From positions 124,413,634 to 124,477,633 of the forward strand of contig NC_057355.1 in the NCBI RefSeq assembly GCF_016509475.1: a stretch of DNA of 64,000 nt, in the 5' to 3' direction. Both the position numbers and the translations under genes were made by a program. Below are positions 1 to 10,945 of this stretch, piece after piece; position 1 is the first letter of the stretch; each line of letters opens with the position of its first letter. A model generated the notes under the pieces. It was given only the letters and a program-made list of their open reading frames with translations, did not search any database and was not told where the DNA came from. Source of the stretch: Prionailurus bengalensis. Taxonomy: Eukaryota > Chordata > Mammalia > Carnivora > Felidae.

Positions 1-329
1 GCTAGCCCTGCATCTGAATTTTGAGTTTCTGTTCTTCAGAGGAAGTTCTTTGTGTCTTTGCTTTATTTATTTTCATTGATTCATTGAGAAAATAATTCCC
101 AATTGGGGTAAAATTCAACAGGCTTTGCTGTGGGCAACTGTAACTTTTAAGAATAAAAGGAAGATAAATGGCATATCTCAATATATCTAAAACTAGGAAG
201 AAATGTTTAACTTCATGTCACAACAATCCTAAAAATCAGAGGACATGTTCTAAATATGACATGGTGAACACAGGAAAGACCTCTCTTATTGGTGTGCATA
301 TTTCAAAATATCTTTCTACCTTTAATATT
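1..329. other. Single-copy AT-rich sequence, nothing recognised
   Basis: I see no repeat, exon or RNA gene in this stretch. The open frame that begins at 289 runs into the antisense SINE and has no family resemblance. Confidence 0.5.
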
Positions 330-340
330 TGAGTTATTAT

Positions 341-555
341 TTTTAAAAATTTTTAATGTTTTTTTTATTTTTGAGAGAGATAGAGAGTGGGGTGGGGGGT
401 TGCACACAGAAAGAGATGGAGACTCAGAATCTGAAACAGGTTCCAGGCTCCGAGCTGTCAGCACAGAGCCTGATGTGGGGCTTGAACTCACAAGCCGTGA
501 GATCATGACCTGAGTTGAAGTTGGATGCTTAACTGACTGAGCCACTAGGTGCCCC
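341..555 (-). mobile_element. Carnivore tRNA-derived SINE (feline SINEC type), antisense
   Basis: Read on the minus strand it has the feline SINE head (GGGGCACC then TAGTGGCTCAGTCAG), a B-box-like segment, the GCTGACAGCTC middle and an A-rich tail. The near-direct repeats TGAGTTATTA (330-339) and TGAGTTAATT (556-565) flank it and look like its target-site duplication. Confidence 0.9.
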
Positions 556-654
556 TGAGTTAATTGTTCTGAGTACCTCTAGGTAGGAAAAAAGTATTAA
601 ATGAATAAATATTTGGGGAAAATTGCTATAGGAAAGCAATAACATGAGAGGAAA

Positions 655-790
655 AAGGTAAAAGCTCCAGAAGCATGCAGCCCCGTGTTTGAATCTTGGC
701 TGTGATACTGACCAGACCTCTGACTTTGAGCTTCAGTTGCCTTTATCTCTAAAGCAAAGAGAAAAATAAATGCCCTCAAGGTGTCATAAA
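655..790 (+). repeat. MIR SINE fragment
   Basis: The order GTTTGAATCTTGGCTGTGATACTGACC, then GCCTTTATCTCTAAAG, follows the MIR core (a mammalian tRNA-derived SINE far older than carnivores). It is heavily diverged and both ends are unclear. Confidence 0.55.
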
Positions 791-888
791 AAGAGATAAA
801 TTTATCTTTTTCCCCTCATATTTATACTGGTCTATGTATCTTTTCTTCATCGCATTGCATTTACTTTTAACAATGTTGAATATCTACA

Positions 889-952
889 AAAGAGAAGATA
901 AGAGAAAAAGGAAGGAAGAAAGGGAGACAAGGAGAAAAAAAAGAAAAGGTAG
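889..952. repeat. Polypurine (A/G) low-complexity tract
   Basis: About 60 bases made almost only of A and G, rich in AGAA, GGAA and AAAA. It has no coding potential. Confidence 0.8.
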
Positions 953-1654
953 GTATTTGTTATTCTTGTCTGGGACACTAGCTATAGACAATTCACAATA
1001 GGAAAACAAATGTCTTAAATACCAAGAGCTATTCAACAAGATATAAGAACCCATATATATTTTTTAAATCATAAAAATAAATAAACAATATCTGGCCAAA
1101 TGACAAAGGGACTAAGGCCTTGGATGGAATGATTTCTTACTCAGTGATTCTCCACTATAATTCTAAGTAAAATCTCTTAACTTTTTGTCCACGACCCAGA
1201 GTAATCTTAAAGTTTATATGAAAGAATTAATGTCTGAGCCTAGCCACAAGAAATACAAGAAAGGAGATTTTGAAGAAGGACTATACTTGAAAATTCTAAT
1301 ATAAAACCATCATAATAAAAAAAAATGCATGTCCTGGCATAGAAATGGGAAAACAGATTAAAGGAAAAGAAGAAACAGTCCCAAGCATAAATGGGAATTT
1401 AATTGTTTACAATACTGTTATCATAATTTAGTAGAGAGATGGAAAGCATTTATTTGACAAACTATAGGACAGCCTACCATCCATATGGAAGAAGATAATG
1501 TTAGGTATCTATATTTATAAGCAAAACAAGTTCTAAATGAATTAAAGATGTAAAAATTAAAAAAAAAAGTACCAAAAATATTGGAAGAAAATTTGGGCTC
1601 TATGTACAACCTAGTAATTGGTTAAAACATTTCTAATCAAAACAGGAATCCCAT

Positions 1655-1866
1655 GGGGCGCCTGGGTGGCTCAGTCGGCTAAGTGTCTGGCTTCAGCTCA
1701 GGTCATGATCTCACAGTTTGTGAGTTCAAGCCCCGCATCTGGCTCTGTGCTGACAGCTCGGGCTCCAAGCCTAGAGCCTGCTTTGGATTCTGTGTCTCCC
1801 TTTCTCTCTGCCTCTCCCCACTCACGCTTTGTCTCTATCTCTGAAAAATGAATAAACCTTAAAAAA
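1655..1866 (+). mobile_element. Feline-type SINE with perfect target-site duplication
   Basis: Complete element: GGGGCGCCTGGGTGGCTCAG head, A box TGGCTCAGTCGG, B box GTTCAAGCC, the CTGTGCTGACAGCTC middle, a CT-rich run and an AATAAACC-A tail. The 15-bp direct repeat AAAACAGGAATCCCA occurs at 1639-1653 and 1867-1881. Confidence 0.95.
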
Positions 1867-2729
1867 AAAACAGGAATCCCAGATACTATAATATAAAAAG
1901 AAAATAGTCAACATATAAATTTTTTAAGAAAAAAATACATAGTAAAAGATACAATTAGCATTTTCAATATGTAAATAATATATTTGGGAATGTTATCATT
2001 AAATATGTTCATCAGGATTGCAAGGAGTTGTAACTGAGAACCAAAGTAACTGGGTGTTGATTTAGGGGTGTTAATTTCCATCACATAACAAGAAGTCAGA
2101 AGGTAAGCAAGCCAGAGCTCATACAGCAACCCCATTCAGTAATCCCAGTATCCTTTCCCACAAGGGTATTGCTTCCACATGTTTTTCACTTCGTGTTCAC
2201 TAAAAGACTACTCCATGTTCAGTATTAGATCCAAATTACTGGAAGGAACAGTAGGAAGAGTAAAAGCCAAAAGTACTCGCCAGCTACATTTGTACCTTTT
2301 AAAAGAAATTACCTGAAAGTCTCATCCCGTGGTGTTTGTTTATATTCCTTTGCCATTACTGTGTCTATCCCAGCTGAAAAGGAGGCTGGTTAATGAAATT
2401 TCTTTTTTTTTCCCTCTCTTTAATCTGGGCATATTTTAACCTTAGCATTAGAGTTCTTTTATGGAGAGAAGGGTGATATTAATTCTTGATAGGTTACTGG
2501 CAATGCCTCCCACAAACAAATGAAGGTGGACTATACATAGAATTTTGGCAACTTGATTAACTAAAGAAAACAGCCCAATAGAAGAATGGGTGATTGACAT
2601 GAATAAACAGTTTACAGAAGAAGACATTCTGATAGCCTTTAAACTGATGAAAATATGTCTAATCTGCTTATTGATCAACTAATTGTAAATTCAACCAATG
2701 GGCACAAATTTAAAAGTGTGGTGACTCCT

Positions 2730-2949
2730 GGGGCGCCTGGGTGGCCAGTCGGTTAAGCGTCCGACTTCAGCCAGGTCACGATCTCGCGGTCCGTGAGTTC
2801 AAGCCCCACGTCAGGCTCTGGGCTGATGGCTCAGAGCCTGGAGCCTGCTTCCGATTCTGTGTCTCCCTCTCTCTCTGCCCCTCCCCCGTTCATGCTCTCT
2901 CTCTGTCCCAAAAATAAATAAACGTTGGAAAAAAAAATTAAAAAAAAAA
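2730..2949 (+). mobile_element. Young feline SINE subfamily copy
   Basis: Complete SINE with subfamily markers shared with the copies at 29890 and 43012: CAGCCAGGTCACGATCTCG in place of CAGCTCAGGTCATGATCTC, GGGCTGATGG in place of GTGCTGACAG, and TCCGATTCTG. Target-site duplication AAAGTGTGGTGACTCCT lies on both sides (2713-2729 and 2950-2966). Confidence 0.95.
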
Positions 2950-3004
2950 AAGTGTGGTGACTCCTACTGCTGTTTAAGGTACAGAAAAAGTTTGACTTGT
3001 TTTA

Positions 3005-3210
3005 ATTCTTTTTAAGCTTATTTACTTGTGTTTGAGAGAAAGGGATAGAGAGTGAGCAAGGGAAGGGCAGAGAGGGAGGGAGACAGAATCCCAGGAAGGC
3101 TCTGTGCTGTCAGTGGAGAGTTCAACATGAGGCTTTAATTCAGGAACCTTAAGATCATGGCCTGAGTCTGAGCCAAAACCAAGAATCTGATGCTCAACCG
3201 TTTGAGCCCC
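3005..3210 (-). mobile_element. Older carnivore SINE, antisense, diverged and 5'-truncated
   Basis: Reverse-strand SINE with recognisable A-rich tail (TAAGCTTATTTACTTG), GGGCAGAGAGGGAGGGAGAC and AAGATCATGGCCTGAG. The head stops at GAGCCCC without the expected CACCCAGGCG, and many substitutions mark it as older than its neighbours. Confidence 0.8.
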
Positions 3211-3869
3211 ACTTGTTAAAGATTTTTTAAAACTAAAGATCAACTTTTGCATGGCAATGTCTGTTGAAATGAATATACTCTACTTTTTGACTCAGGAACG
3301 CCAATTATGACAATCTACTTCATAGAAATAAAAATCCCAGTGTCAAAGTATATACACTCAAGGATTTCGTTGCTATGTTTTTTTTATAATAGTTAAAAAA
3401 AAAGGAAATGTTAAGTAAATGTTCACAAATAGGGAAATGGAACTGTTGAGTAAATTATAATAAATCCCTACCAGGGACTGTTAAGCAGTCATTTAGGAGG
3501 ATGAACTTAATCTGTCTTGATCTAAACCTTATGATTTAGAGTAATTTTCACAATGCATTTTAAGTGAGGAAACAAGATACTAACAGAGAAAGATAAGAAT
3601 GATACACATTGTTAATCTGGGTTGCCAAGATTTGGAGGGAGGAGGGGAAGCAGTAAGGCATTTTGTGCTGGAGAAGGGGAGAAGAAACAAAATTTTAGAT
3701 ACATGCATAACTGAAATAACTTAGAATTCAACTTTTTAAAAAAGAGCCAGACTAAAGAAGAGAAATCACACCACACAAACTGAGTCCAACAAGGCCAGCG
3801 TGGGATAAAAAACAGAAGATCAAGAATTCACTTGGAGCTATGCTTGATTAGATATTATTACCAATTCTT

Positions 3870-3879
3870 TTTTCCCCAA

Positions 3880-3921
<42 letters not shown>

Positions 3922-4115
3922 AGATGAAATTTTTTGTCGAATTGGTTTCCATACAACACCCAGTGCTCATTGCAACAGGTTCCCTGCTCAAAGCCCACCA
4001 CCCACTTTTCCCTCCCTCCCACCCCCCATCAACCCTCAGTTTATTCTCAGTTTTTAAGAGTCTCTTATGGTTTGGCTCCCTCCCTAACTTTTTTTTTTTC
4101 TTTCCTTTCCCTCAG
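3870..4115 (-). mobile_element. Carnivore L1 3' end, antisense, 5'-truncated
   Basis: The minus strand matches the terminal L1 3' UTR seen in the plus orientation at 33870-34015: AAACTGAGAATAAACTGAGG, then GGGTGGGAGGGAGG, then GAGCACTGGGTGTTGTATGG. An (ATTT)n tract takes the place of the poly(A) tail. Its truncated end abuts the SINE at 4127. Confidence 0.85.
3886..3918. repeat. (TTTA)n microsatellite from an L1 tail
   Basis: About eight TTTA units at the tail of the antisense L1 fragment, most likely grown from its poly(A)/AATAAA end. Confidence 0.9.
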
Positions 4116-4126
4116 GGTAAGTTACA

Positions 4127-4344
4127 GGGGCACCTGAGTTGCTCAGTTGGTTAAGCATCTGACTTTGACTCAGGTCATGATCTCATGGTTTGTGAATTCA
4201 AGCCCCATGTCAGGCTCTAGACAGACAGCTGAGAGTCTTGAGCCTGCTTTGGATTCTGTGTCTTCCTCTCTCTCTGCTCCTCCCCCATTCATGCTCGCTC
4301 TCTCTTTTTCTCTCTCTCTCAAAAATAAAAGTTAAAAAAAATAA
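4127..4344 (+). mobile_element. Feline-type SINE
   Basis: GGGGCACCTGAGTTGCTCAG head, GGTCATGATCTCATGG, GCTCTAGACAGACAGCT middle, CT-rich run and AAAAATAAAAGTT tail. I see no clear target-site duplication. It lies right beside the L1 3' fragment. Confidence 0.92.
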
Positions 4345-5435
4345 GAGGATAATTTATAAACTAGTAAAGAATTCACTGTATGTCTTTTATATTCTGTTGA
4401 ATGTAAATCCGAGTAGTAAACTGTATAGAGTTCTCCTTTAAGAAGTGGTAATTTTGTGAATTTTCTCTCTTAAAATAAATCCTATCGCCAACAGAGGGAT
4501 ACGAGAGGACTGTGTGATATTGCATCACTCCGATGCACGACTTGCATACTTGAAAAGTGTAGGCTACTTTAGAGTAGGAGACAGCTCTGCTTTTAACTGA
4601 GTCCCAGAATTTTCCCAGCCATCTGATTCCCAAGCCCAGAGTTTTGGCTTCTGGGCTGTGTTGTTGGCAGTGAGGAAGTGGGATGGCGTGTTTAAATCAC
4701 AGCACTTCTCTGTTTCCTGGCTAAGTTACAAAACAATGTTGTAGTCGTGAAACTGAATGTCATCAGCACACATTTGTGGCATGCACAGAGCATGCACAAC
4801 ACTGTAGTAGCACTCTAGGCAAGCATATGATTACATTTAAAAGAGGTGTTGCTGCCTTTAAGAAGTTTACTAACTAGAGAAAGACAAAAACAAAACAACC
4901 AAGTACAAAGTAACCCAGTAGACTTTCCATTAAGACAGTTACATGATTTGATTCTGAGCTTAGCTCAGGGCTTTGCACATTATAAGTATTCAGTAATATC
5001 AGTTGAATGAATGAATAAACATATTAACAGAAACTGCACTGGTAGAGCAGTTCTTAATTGATACTTTTGCCTTCTGCCTCACTTCACTAGAATCTGTCTT
5101 CCATCCAGCCAAATGCAAATAAGATAATATGACTCCCTTAATTTTTTCCTTCTGGTTTCCAAATAGCTTTAGGAATCAGAAAGAAGCACTGAATCTGAAC
5201 CTGGAAGTATGCTTTCCTGAGCCTGCATGATGCTTTAAATATACTGTGAATTAGAATGCCTTTTCATGAGACATACTCTCTAGTTTTCCCACAGGAATAC
5301 CCTTGCCCATGGAGTTGGGTGGGCAGTCCCTCAACTATACCCTCATTCAGACTCCTTGATATGGTGTAGCAGAGCCTTTCCACTTTGCCCTTTGCTTGTT
5401 ATTTCAATCTTGAGCACCACCATTTTGCCATGTGC
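4345..5435. other. Mostly single-copy sequence with a weak L2-like tail
   Basis: No gene or clear repeat over most of it. At 4965-5025, TTTGCACATTATAAGTATTC and TTGAATGAATGAATAAAC resemble the 3' end of a plus-strand L2. Confidence 0.4.
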
Positions 5436-5439
5436 CACC

Positions 5440-5605
5440 AGTACTCCAGCCATACTGGTTATTTGCTTTCCTGAACAGACTGTGCTCCTCCAGTCTTCTG
5501 AAGCTTTGCTCATGCTGCCTCTTTGTACTGAATTGCTTACTCTGCCCCAAGAACCTAGTGAATTCCACCTTAGCCTTTCACGTTCAGTTAGACACCACTG
5601 TCTTT
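5440..5605 (+). repeat. L2 LINE fragment, weak
   Basis: The pattern CTCCAGCCATACTGGTTATTTGC, then CTGCCTCTTTGTACT, then CTGCCCCAAGAACC follows the 3' region of L2 (CR1-like LINE) at low identity. An open frame across 5356-5622 is an accident of this T/C-rich sequence. Confidence 0.45.
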
Positions 5606-5863
5606 ATGATGCCTTTTTTTAAAAAACAAGTCTAGAAAAATTTAAAGTATTTGCTTCTTTAATATTTGATCTATTTATAAATTGTGGCACTTTTCATATG
5701 GATATAATAACGTGTTCACATATGTGACTCTTGATTGAGAAAGATGGGGTACTCTCCTTGTATCCCATTGGCCCATCCTTGGCTTTCTCAGAGGATCTCT
5801 GTAATGGTGTTTGTTGACTAACAGATGGATGCATTGTTAGATGGGTAGGTAGATAGATGGTCT

Positions 5864-5894
5864 GGCTGATGAATGAATGAATGAATGAATGACT
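5864..5894. repeat. (GAAT)n microsatellite
   Basis: About five to six GAAT units after a short GATG/GTAG/GATA-rich lead. Confidence 0.85.
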
Positions 5895-7045
5895 AAGTGA
5901 AATTGGGAATATTATAGACCTGACAAAAGGAAGGTTACTGTTGGTATAGCTCTAGAGAAAAATATTTTTTGTTAAGACTTTTGTAGGATAAAATGAAGAT
6001 AAGGACGACTTCTCTATTTTTTTATCTTTGGAAATTGTGAGTTAAAATTTGTAAACAGGGTGGATATTTTGGACAGAAAGTGCTACATAACTACTGTGCA
6101 TTTATTTATTATCCTCTAAAATAGTCCCTTTCTTTGGCATGTTTAAAACCTGAAGTCTGGTTGGCATTATAAATATTCATGAGCTGTTGGGGAAGAGAGC
6201 ATAAAGTGTGAATCACACTTCAAACAGACCCACCAGCTCACTCCTGACTTCAAGTTTTTCAGAAGTGTGAAATGAAAATGGTTTTAAAATTAGAAAATGT
6301 GCCATCAGAACTTTTATCAACCCTCAGAAAAAATAAATAATCTCTTTAAATGTGGGGAATGCTGGGATATTTAGTTAGTTTCACAGTTAAGATGCTTTGA
6401 TAAGTTTTTGTGTCATAAAATGCACAAATTATTTTTAATGAGGGGGGGGATATCTTTTAAAACAGCTTAAGTACCCAATGCCACGATCTATGGTTTCTTA
6501 GGGATTATTTAAACCTAATCGGTGAGCAAATCGTTTCACTGGGGAAAAGAAGCTCTCACAGGTGTTTTTTCCTTCTGTTACATTTACATTTGAAAAGTGA
6601 TCTTGTAGCACTTGAGGAGTGGGTGAATTCTGGGAAAAGATACTTGTATCTTAAATTGCTAAATTTTAACAACAAAAATGAGAGGAAAAGAGTATAGTTA
6701 GCTGTTTGCTTTCAAGTTTGTGGTAAATGGGCTTTTTATCATTGTTATTCTGGGTTCTTTATGCATATCAAGATTGAATTGAGTATGAACAGAGAAGAAG
6801 ATCATAATAAAAGATAAAGGATGACAGGGATCTTCGTTATTGTGTCTCACTAATAAGTTTAAAGAATACCCATCATTTCCAGAAACTATGCAAACACACA
6901 AACACACAAACAAACAAACCATGGCTGTTTGGTTGTGCAGGGAAAAATGTGTCATACAAAGCCAGCAATTGAGAATAGAGACAAAGAGAGAGGGCCCTGT
7001 ATAAAAGTGGTTCTGAGCTATCGGCATCACATTGTGGGCTTGGTA
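5895..7045. other. Single-copy sequence with one T-box-like palindrome
   Basis: I recognise no repeat or gene. The palindrome at 6204-6220 is entered separately. A CAAA/CACA-rich run at 6893-6920 is simple sequence. Confidence 0.4.
6204..6220. promoter_or_regulatory. Perfect palindrome AAGTGTGA-A-TCACACTT, T-box-like
   Basis: Two 8-base arms around one base. The half-site TCACAC(T) resembles the core of T-box transcription factor sites, which often occur as palindromes. It lies in non-repetitive sequence about 35 bases after a TATAAATA string. Binding is inferred only. Confidence 0.3.
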
Positions 7046-7049
7046 CAGC

Positions 7050-7192
7050 CCGCATTCCTGGGCCCCACTCCCAGAGTTCCCGATGAGGTAAATGTCAGCA
7101 GGGCAGGAGAGTTTGTGTTTCTAGCAAGTTCCCAGGTGAAATGGATGCTTCTGGCCCAGGACCACATTTTGGGAACCACTGTTCTGTTACAA
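7050..7192 (+). mobile_element. MER5A-like hAT DNA transposon remnant
   Basis: GGGCCCCACTCCCAGAGTTCC, then TTTGTGTTTCTAGCAAGTTCCCAGGTG, then GGACCACATTTTGGGAACCACTG follows the MER5A consensus down to its terminal inverted repeat at the right end. The left terminal repeat is missing or unrecognisable. Non-autonomous and non-coding. Confidence 0.8.
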
Positions 7193-7422
7193 TACTTAGA
7201 TAAGGCTAAAGAAAAAAAAAATGCTGTAATGGCCAGCTGTGGTTAAATGCTGGGCTCATTTTATAAACCTTAAGAGTCTTTAGTGAGTTTTTCTTTCTTT
7301 TCTTTTTTTAATTGATATTTTAAAATAACATTTTGTTAACTTACTACTGTGAAGGTTGAAATTCTAATGTTGTTACTGTTAACTGCCATACATTTTCTGA
7401 GACACCATGGGACAGACATTTT

Positions 7423-7626
7423 ATTTTTGTTTTTGTTTGTTTTTTTGTATTTTTGTTTTTTTGAGGTAGAGAGAGAGACAGAGGCAGAGGGAGAAAGAGA
7501 GAGAGAATCTTACGCAGGTTCCATGCCCAGCATGGAGCTCAACATGGAGTCCAGTGTGGAGGAGATCATGACCTGAGCCAAAATCAAGAGTCAGACACTT
7601 AACTGACTGAGCTACCCAGACAACCT
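7423..7626 (-). mobile_element. Carnivore SINE, antisense, older copy
   Basis: The tail is a T/G-rich run ending TTTTTTTGAGG, then GAGATCATGACCTGAGCC, TAACTGACTGAGCTACCC and an eroded head. GGGACAGACATTT on the left and GGGACAGATGTTT on the right look like an aged target-site duplication. Confidence 0.88.
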
Positions 7627-7941
7627 GGGACAGATGTTTCAAAGGAATGGAAAAACAACATTAACTTTCATAAAATTGTTGTCTAGTATCTTGACTGAGT
7701 TGTAGTTTTTGTAACAAATTTATCGCTGTTATTTGAAATACACTCCTGCGATTTTTCTCCATGTATCAGACTGGGAGTAAATCTGAATAGATGAAACCTG
7801 ATTTAAATAGATGCTGTCATATTCTGTCCTTCGGGATCCAGTAAAGATACCAGAAAAGCCATAAAACAGCACAATCTCCTATGGCCATGCACACATTCAA
7901 GGTCACATCTTTAACCAGTATCTCTCCAAAACACATGCTTT

Positions 7942-8059
7942 GGGGCGTCCAGCTGGCTCAGTCAGTAGAATGTGTGATTCTTGGTCTTGGGGTTGTGAGT
8001 TCAAGCCTCATTTCGGATATAGAGATTACTTAAAAATAAAATCTTAAAAAAAAAAAAAA
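7942..8059 (+). mobile_element. Short carnivore SINE of the ancestral tRNA-body type
   Basis: About 118 bp: GGGGCGTCCAGCTGGCTCAG head, GGTTGTGAGTTCAAGCC B box, then ATATAGAGATTACTTAAAAATAAAATC tail with no CT-rich middle. This compact form belongs to an older carnivore-wide SINE subfamily. Flanking repeats near ACATGCTTTG and ACATGTTTTG support it. Confidence 0.85.
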
Positions 8060-8069
8060 ACATGTTTTG

Positions 8070-8710
8070 ACCATACCACACTTTGGATACCAAGAGATAA
8101 AATAACTTCATTCTGTGCTGTGAATGTCATAAGTCAGCAGCTTTCTGCCAAATCATTAATCGCTGTTCAGGCCCAAACTACTTCAGAGATTTCTTACTGC
8201 TCAGCATTTTTCCTCAGTGAAGGAGCCTTCCAACAGAGTCTTCGGCTTCTTCTGCTTACTCTGTCTAGAAAGGAAGGCTTTCTCTTAGCAGCGACTTTCA
8301 AAATGAGGACAGTGGTCAGAGTTACCAGGTAAAGAGCCCTACCTGTAGGGTTTCTTTCCTTCTTTTACCTGCTGATTCTGCTTCTTATTTCTCATGCCTA
8401 TCTTCATACCTAAAGGACATATTTCTCAATGATTTCAGTAAGTTTTATTCTGGCATACCTGATGCTATTCATTCTTTACTCACCTTGAAAGATATTCATT
8501 GTATCTCAAGCTCCTCCATGAGACATAGACAAAAGGCAAGCAGGGGCGGGGGGGATATCCTCCGTGGTCTTTCTTGGGAGTAAGGAATAATACTTGACCA
8601 GGATTATAGTGTTAATGCAACTGTTTCACTGCCTTTCTTGTTCCCTTCTGAAGTATGTAGATTTGAGTTATATTGTTACTTTATTTGAGGAGAGATTACT
8701 ATTATGTTTT
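8070..8710. other. Single-copy sequence, nothing recognised
   Basis: No repeat or gene recognised. An open frame at 8120-8332 of about 70 codons has no recognisable motif and no supporting splice context. Confidence 0.4.
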
Positions 8711-8729
8711 TAAATGAAATATCTTCTGA

Positions 8730-8978
8730 GGGACACCTGAGTGGCTCAGTTGGTTAAGCATTCAACTATTGATTTTGGCTCAGGTCATGATCTCACCGTT
8801 CATGAGGTCGAGCCCTGCATCGTGCCCTATGCTGCCAGAGCACAGCAATCCAATGCTTGGGAATTTCTCTTTCCCTCTCTCTCTCTTTCTGCCCCTCCCC
8901 TGCTTGTGCACATGTGTGCAGCCATGCTCTCTCCCTTTGTCTCTCTCTCTCAAAATAAATAAGTAAACGTTAAAAAAA
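8730..8978 (+). mobile_element. Feline-type SINE with aged target-site duplication
   Basis: GGGACACCTGAGTGGCTCAG head, CAGGTCATGATCTCACCG, CT-rich run with a GCACATGTGTGCAG insertion, and CAAAATAAATAAGTAAACGTT tail. AAATGAAATATCTTCTGAG and AAATGAAGTATCTGCTGAG flank it. Confidence 0.93.
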
Positions 8979-9009
8979 AATGAAGTATCTGCTGAGATTA
9001 GTGGCAAGC

Positions 9010-9175
9010 TATGGTTCTGAAAGTATGGTCCCAGAACCAAGAGCATTAGCAAATTCTCAGGACCCTCTCAGGCCTGTGGAGTCGGAAACTCTGAGAGGGG
9101 CCTAGCAATTTGCATTTTAACAAGTCCCCAGGTGGTTCTCATGTACAGCTTGTTTCAGAACCATCAGTTTAAGGA
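9010..9175 (-). mobile_element. MER5A-like hAT DNA transposon remnant
   Basis: Plus-strand order TGGTTCTGAAAGTATGGTCCC, AGCAAATTCTCAGGACC, AACTCTGAGAGGGGCC, TTTGCATTTTAACAAG, CCCCAGGTGGTTCTCATG and CAGAACCATC is the reverse of the MER5A consensus. Both terminal inverted repeats are still partly visible. Confidence 0.8.
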
Positions 9176-9179
9176 TTTG

Positions 9180-10770
9180 TAAAGAATGACAGAACTGGGT
9201 GGAAAACAGAAGTCTAGTCCTCTTTATGTTTGCTATTCATGTATCCCCGACTGAAATTGATGTCTGCATGGGATTCTTTTATTTGGTGGCTGCAAATACC
9301 TAGAAGCTTGGCAGTGGTGAAGAGGAGACCCAGAGGGTATTGTGCACACATACTGTATTTGCTGAACCCCCACAGACCAGGAGACTTTATTCTGCACTCC
9401 TGCATGGGTAATTCCCTTCAGGAAGAGAGCCAGTGTTTCTCCCAAGCCCCCGGTCAGAACTGCCACTGCATTCTATTTTGCTTCATGTTCAATCAGTGCC
9501 CCTGACCATTTAAGGCTTTTCCTCCCTAATAGTATAAAATATTTCATCCAGATAGTGCCGTACAAGTTTGTTTCCCTTCCATTCTAGCAAAACTTATAGA
9601 TTGCTACAATAGCCTATGTCTGTCTCAGACCACAATTATAAAAATAATAATAAATTACCTCTCTTTCTCTAGATTTTCTTTCAGGCTCAAAATGTGGTTT
9701 GCAGCTTATGGGGTATTGATTGTGCATTATCAGTTTAGCTCACACACTGACAATTACATGTAGCGCCAAGGTAGCCGTGACAATGCTGTCCAGTTGCCAT
9801 AGCAATGAAAGGAGGTCTAGTGCTGCTACCCACAGCCTGCTCTATAGCGATAATAGCTCTGCTCATTCCATTTTAATTGAAATTTGAAATCATAGTCTCT
9901 AGGAAGAAATAAAGGCACTCTCTCCCCATCTCCCCCCTCCCCCACACAGAAAAAATAAGTACAAATGAGAAATATTTGAGTATTCTCTTAAAAGTAAATA
10001 TCAAGGTTTTTGCGAGTATGTTTTCCAGCATTTTATGAATACCAGACACATTTGAAAAGTGACATAATGCTGAATAAAAATTGAATCAGCTCTTATATTT
10101 TTGTATTCTTAATTAACTGCTATTTATTTATTTTTCCAAGTCCCTCATCTTAACAGACTATCCCTCATGGTATATATTACTTAACAATCTCTAATGGATT
10201 TATTGTTGAGTTTAGTTTATCTCTAAAATCTCACAGCAAATGTCCTATTTTAAAATTAGCATCGTAGAGCACCATGGAAACTTCTACATAATTGAACAAA
10301 TTGACAATAGTAATAAACATTTAGCCACATAGGGCCCCAGTTCTATGCCAGTACCTCTTCTGCTGTTCCTTTGATCTAATAATATTTATGTGGTAGTGCA
10401 ATTACATACCACACTCATGCATAGTCCATAATGCTCCATTTAGTAGAGGCGGGGAGGACATGGAGAAGTGTAGTCAGGAATGAATGGCTTCTGTGTCAGC
10501 AGACATTCCAGATGGGATAGAAATCTAAAATGGAAAACAAAGCAAACAACTCTCCAGATGAAGGAGAACAAGGTAGTAATTAAAAAAAAAAAAGTTACAG
10601 TCATGAAGTCCCAAACTATATATACACATACATAGTACATACGTAAGTATGTACATACATTCCTATATAAATTTGATCTAAAACTAATGAACATGTCTGT
10701 AGAAAAATGGGTCAATTCTGGATTCAACTTTGATCTTTTCACCTTTAACTAGTATTTCATTTTCCTAATC
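9180..10770. other. Single-copy sequence, possible conserved non-coding segment near 9.65-9.9 kb
   Basis: No repeats recognised. The block 9660-9890 is less AT-rich, free of low-complexity sequence, and carries an RFX X-box-like site (9793-9806). A palindrome GTACATAC-gtaa-GTATGTAC lies at 10635-10654 in an AT/AC-rich run. Confidence 0.4.
9793..9806. promoter_or_regulatory. RFX X-box-like motif
   Basis: GTTGCCATAGCAAT matches the inverted-repeat X-box bound by RFX factors (GTTGCC, 1-3 bases, GGCAAC type) with a weakened right half. It is a motif match in single-copy DNA only; occupancy is unknown. Confidence 0.35.
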
Positions 10771-10786
10771 TGGTATCTTTTTATTC

Positions 10787-10945
10787 ATTTTTTAAAGATG
10801 TTTTAAATGTTTACTTATTTGAGAAAGGGGGGTGGGGCAAAGGGAGGGCCCAGGGGATCTGAAGTGGGGCTCCAACCCCCAAACACGAGATGATGACCTG
10901 AGCTGAAGTCTGACGCTTAACCAGCTGAGCCACCCAGGTGCCCCC
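10787..10945 (-). mobile_element. Feline-type SINE, antisense, internally shortened
   Basis: Tail TTTAAATGTTTACTTATTTG, B-box region and full head (GCCACCCAGGTGCCCCC) are present, but the middle between the CT-rich run and the body is reduced. GGTATCTTTTTAT and GATATCTTTTTAA flank it. Confidence 0.88.

Larger units (their letters stand above)
1150..3740 (+). mobile_element. Ancient L1 fragment (L1M type), ORF2 C-terminal part and 3' UTR, interrupted by SINEs
   Basis: Outside the SINEs this region reads like the last third of L1 ORF2 and its 3' UTR on the plus strand. At 1540-1600 is the degenerate counterpart of the GAATTAAAGA...GAAGAAAA stretch. At 2560-2660, AGCCCAATAGAAGAATGGG followed by ATGAATAAACAGTTTAC corresponds to the conserved N-P-I-K-K-W and M-N-R-H-F region. 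Around 3425-3515 is the counterpart of the L1 segment with GGGAAATGG and AGCAGTCATTTAGGAGGATG. All reading frames are destroyed. SINEs at 1655, 2730 and 3005 were inserted later. The exact L1 subfamily and the left boundary are uncertain. Confidence 0.6.

Noticed and set aside
1618..1851. Recurrent peptide pattern (WVAQSV-K, AQVMIS, SGSVLTA, SLEPA-DSVSPSLS) seen in many open frames across the window
   Set aside because: This is the translation of the feline SINE itself, present wherever the SINE occurs, not a protein family.
10635..10654. Palindrome GTACATAC-gtaa-GTATGTAC
   Set aside because: Sits in an AT/AC-rich near-simple stretch where such palindromes form easily; low information.
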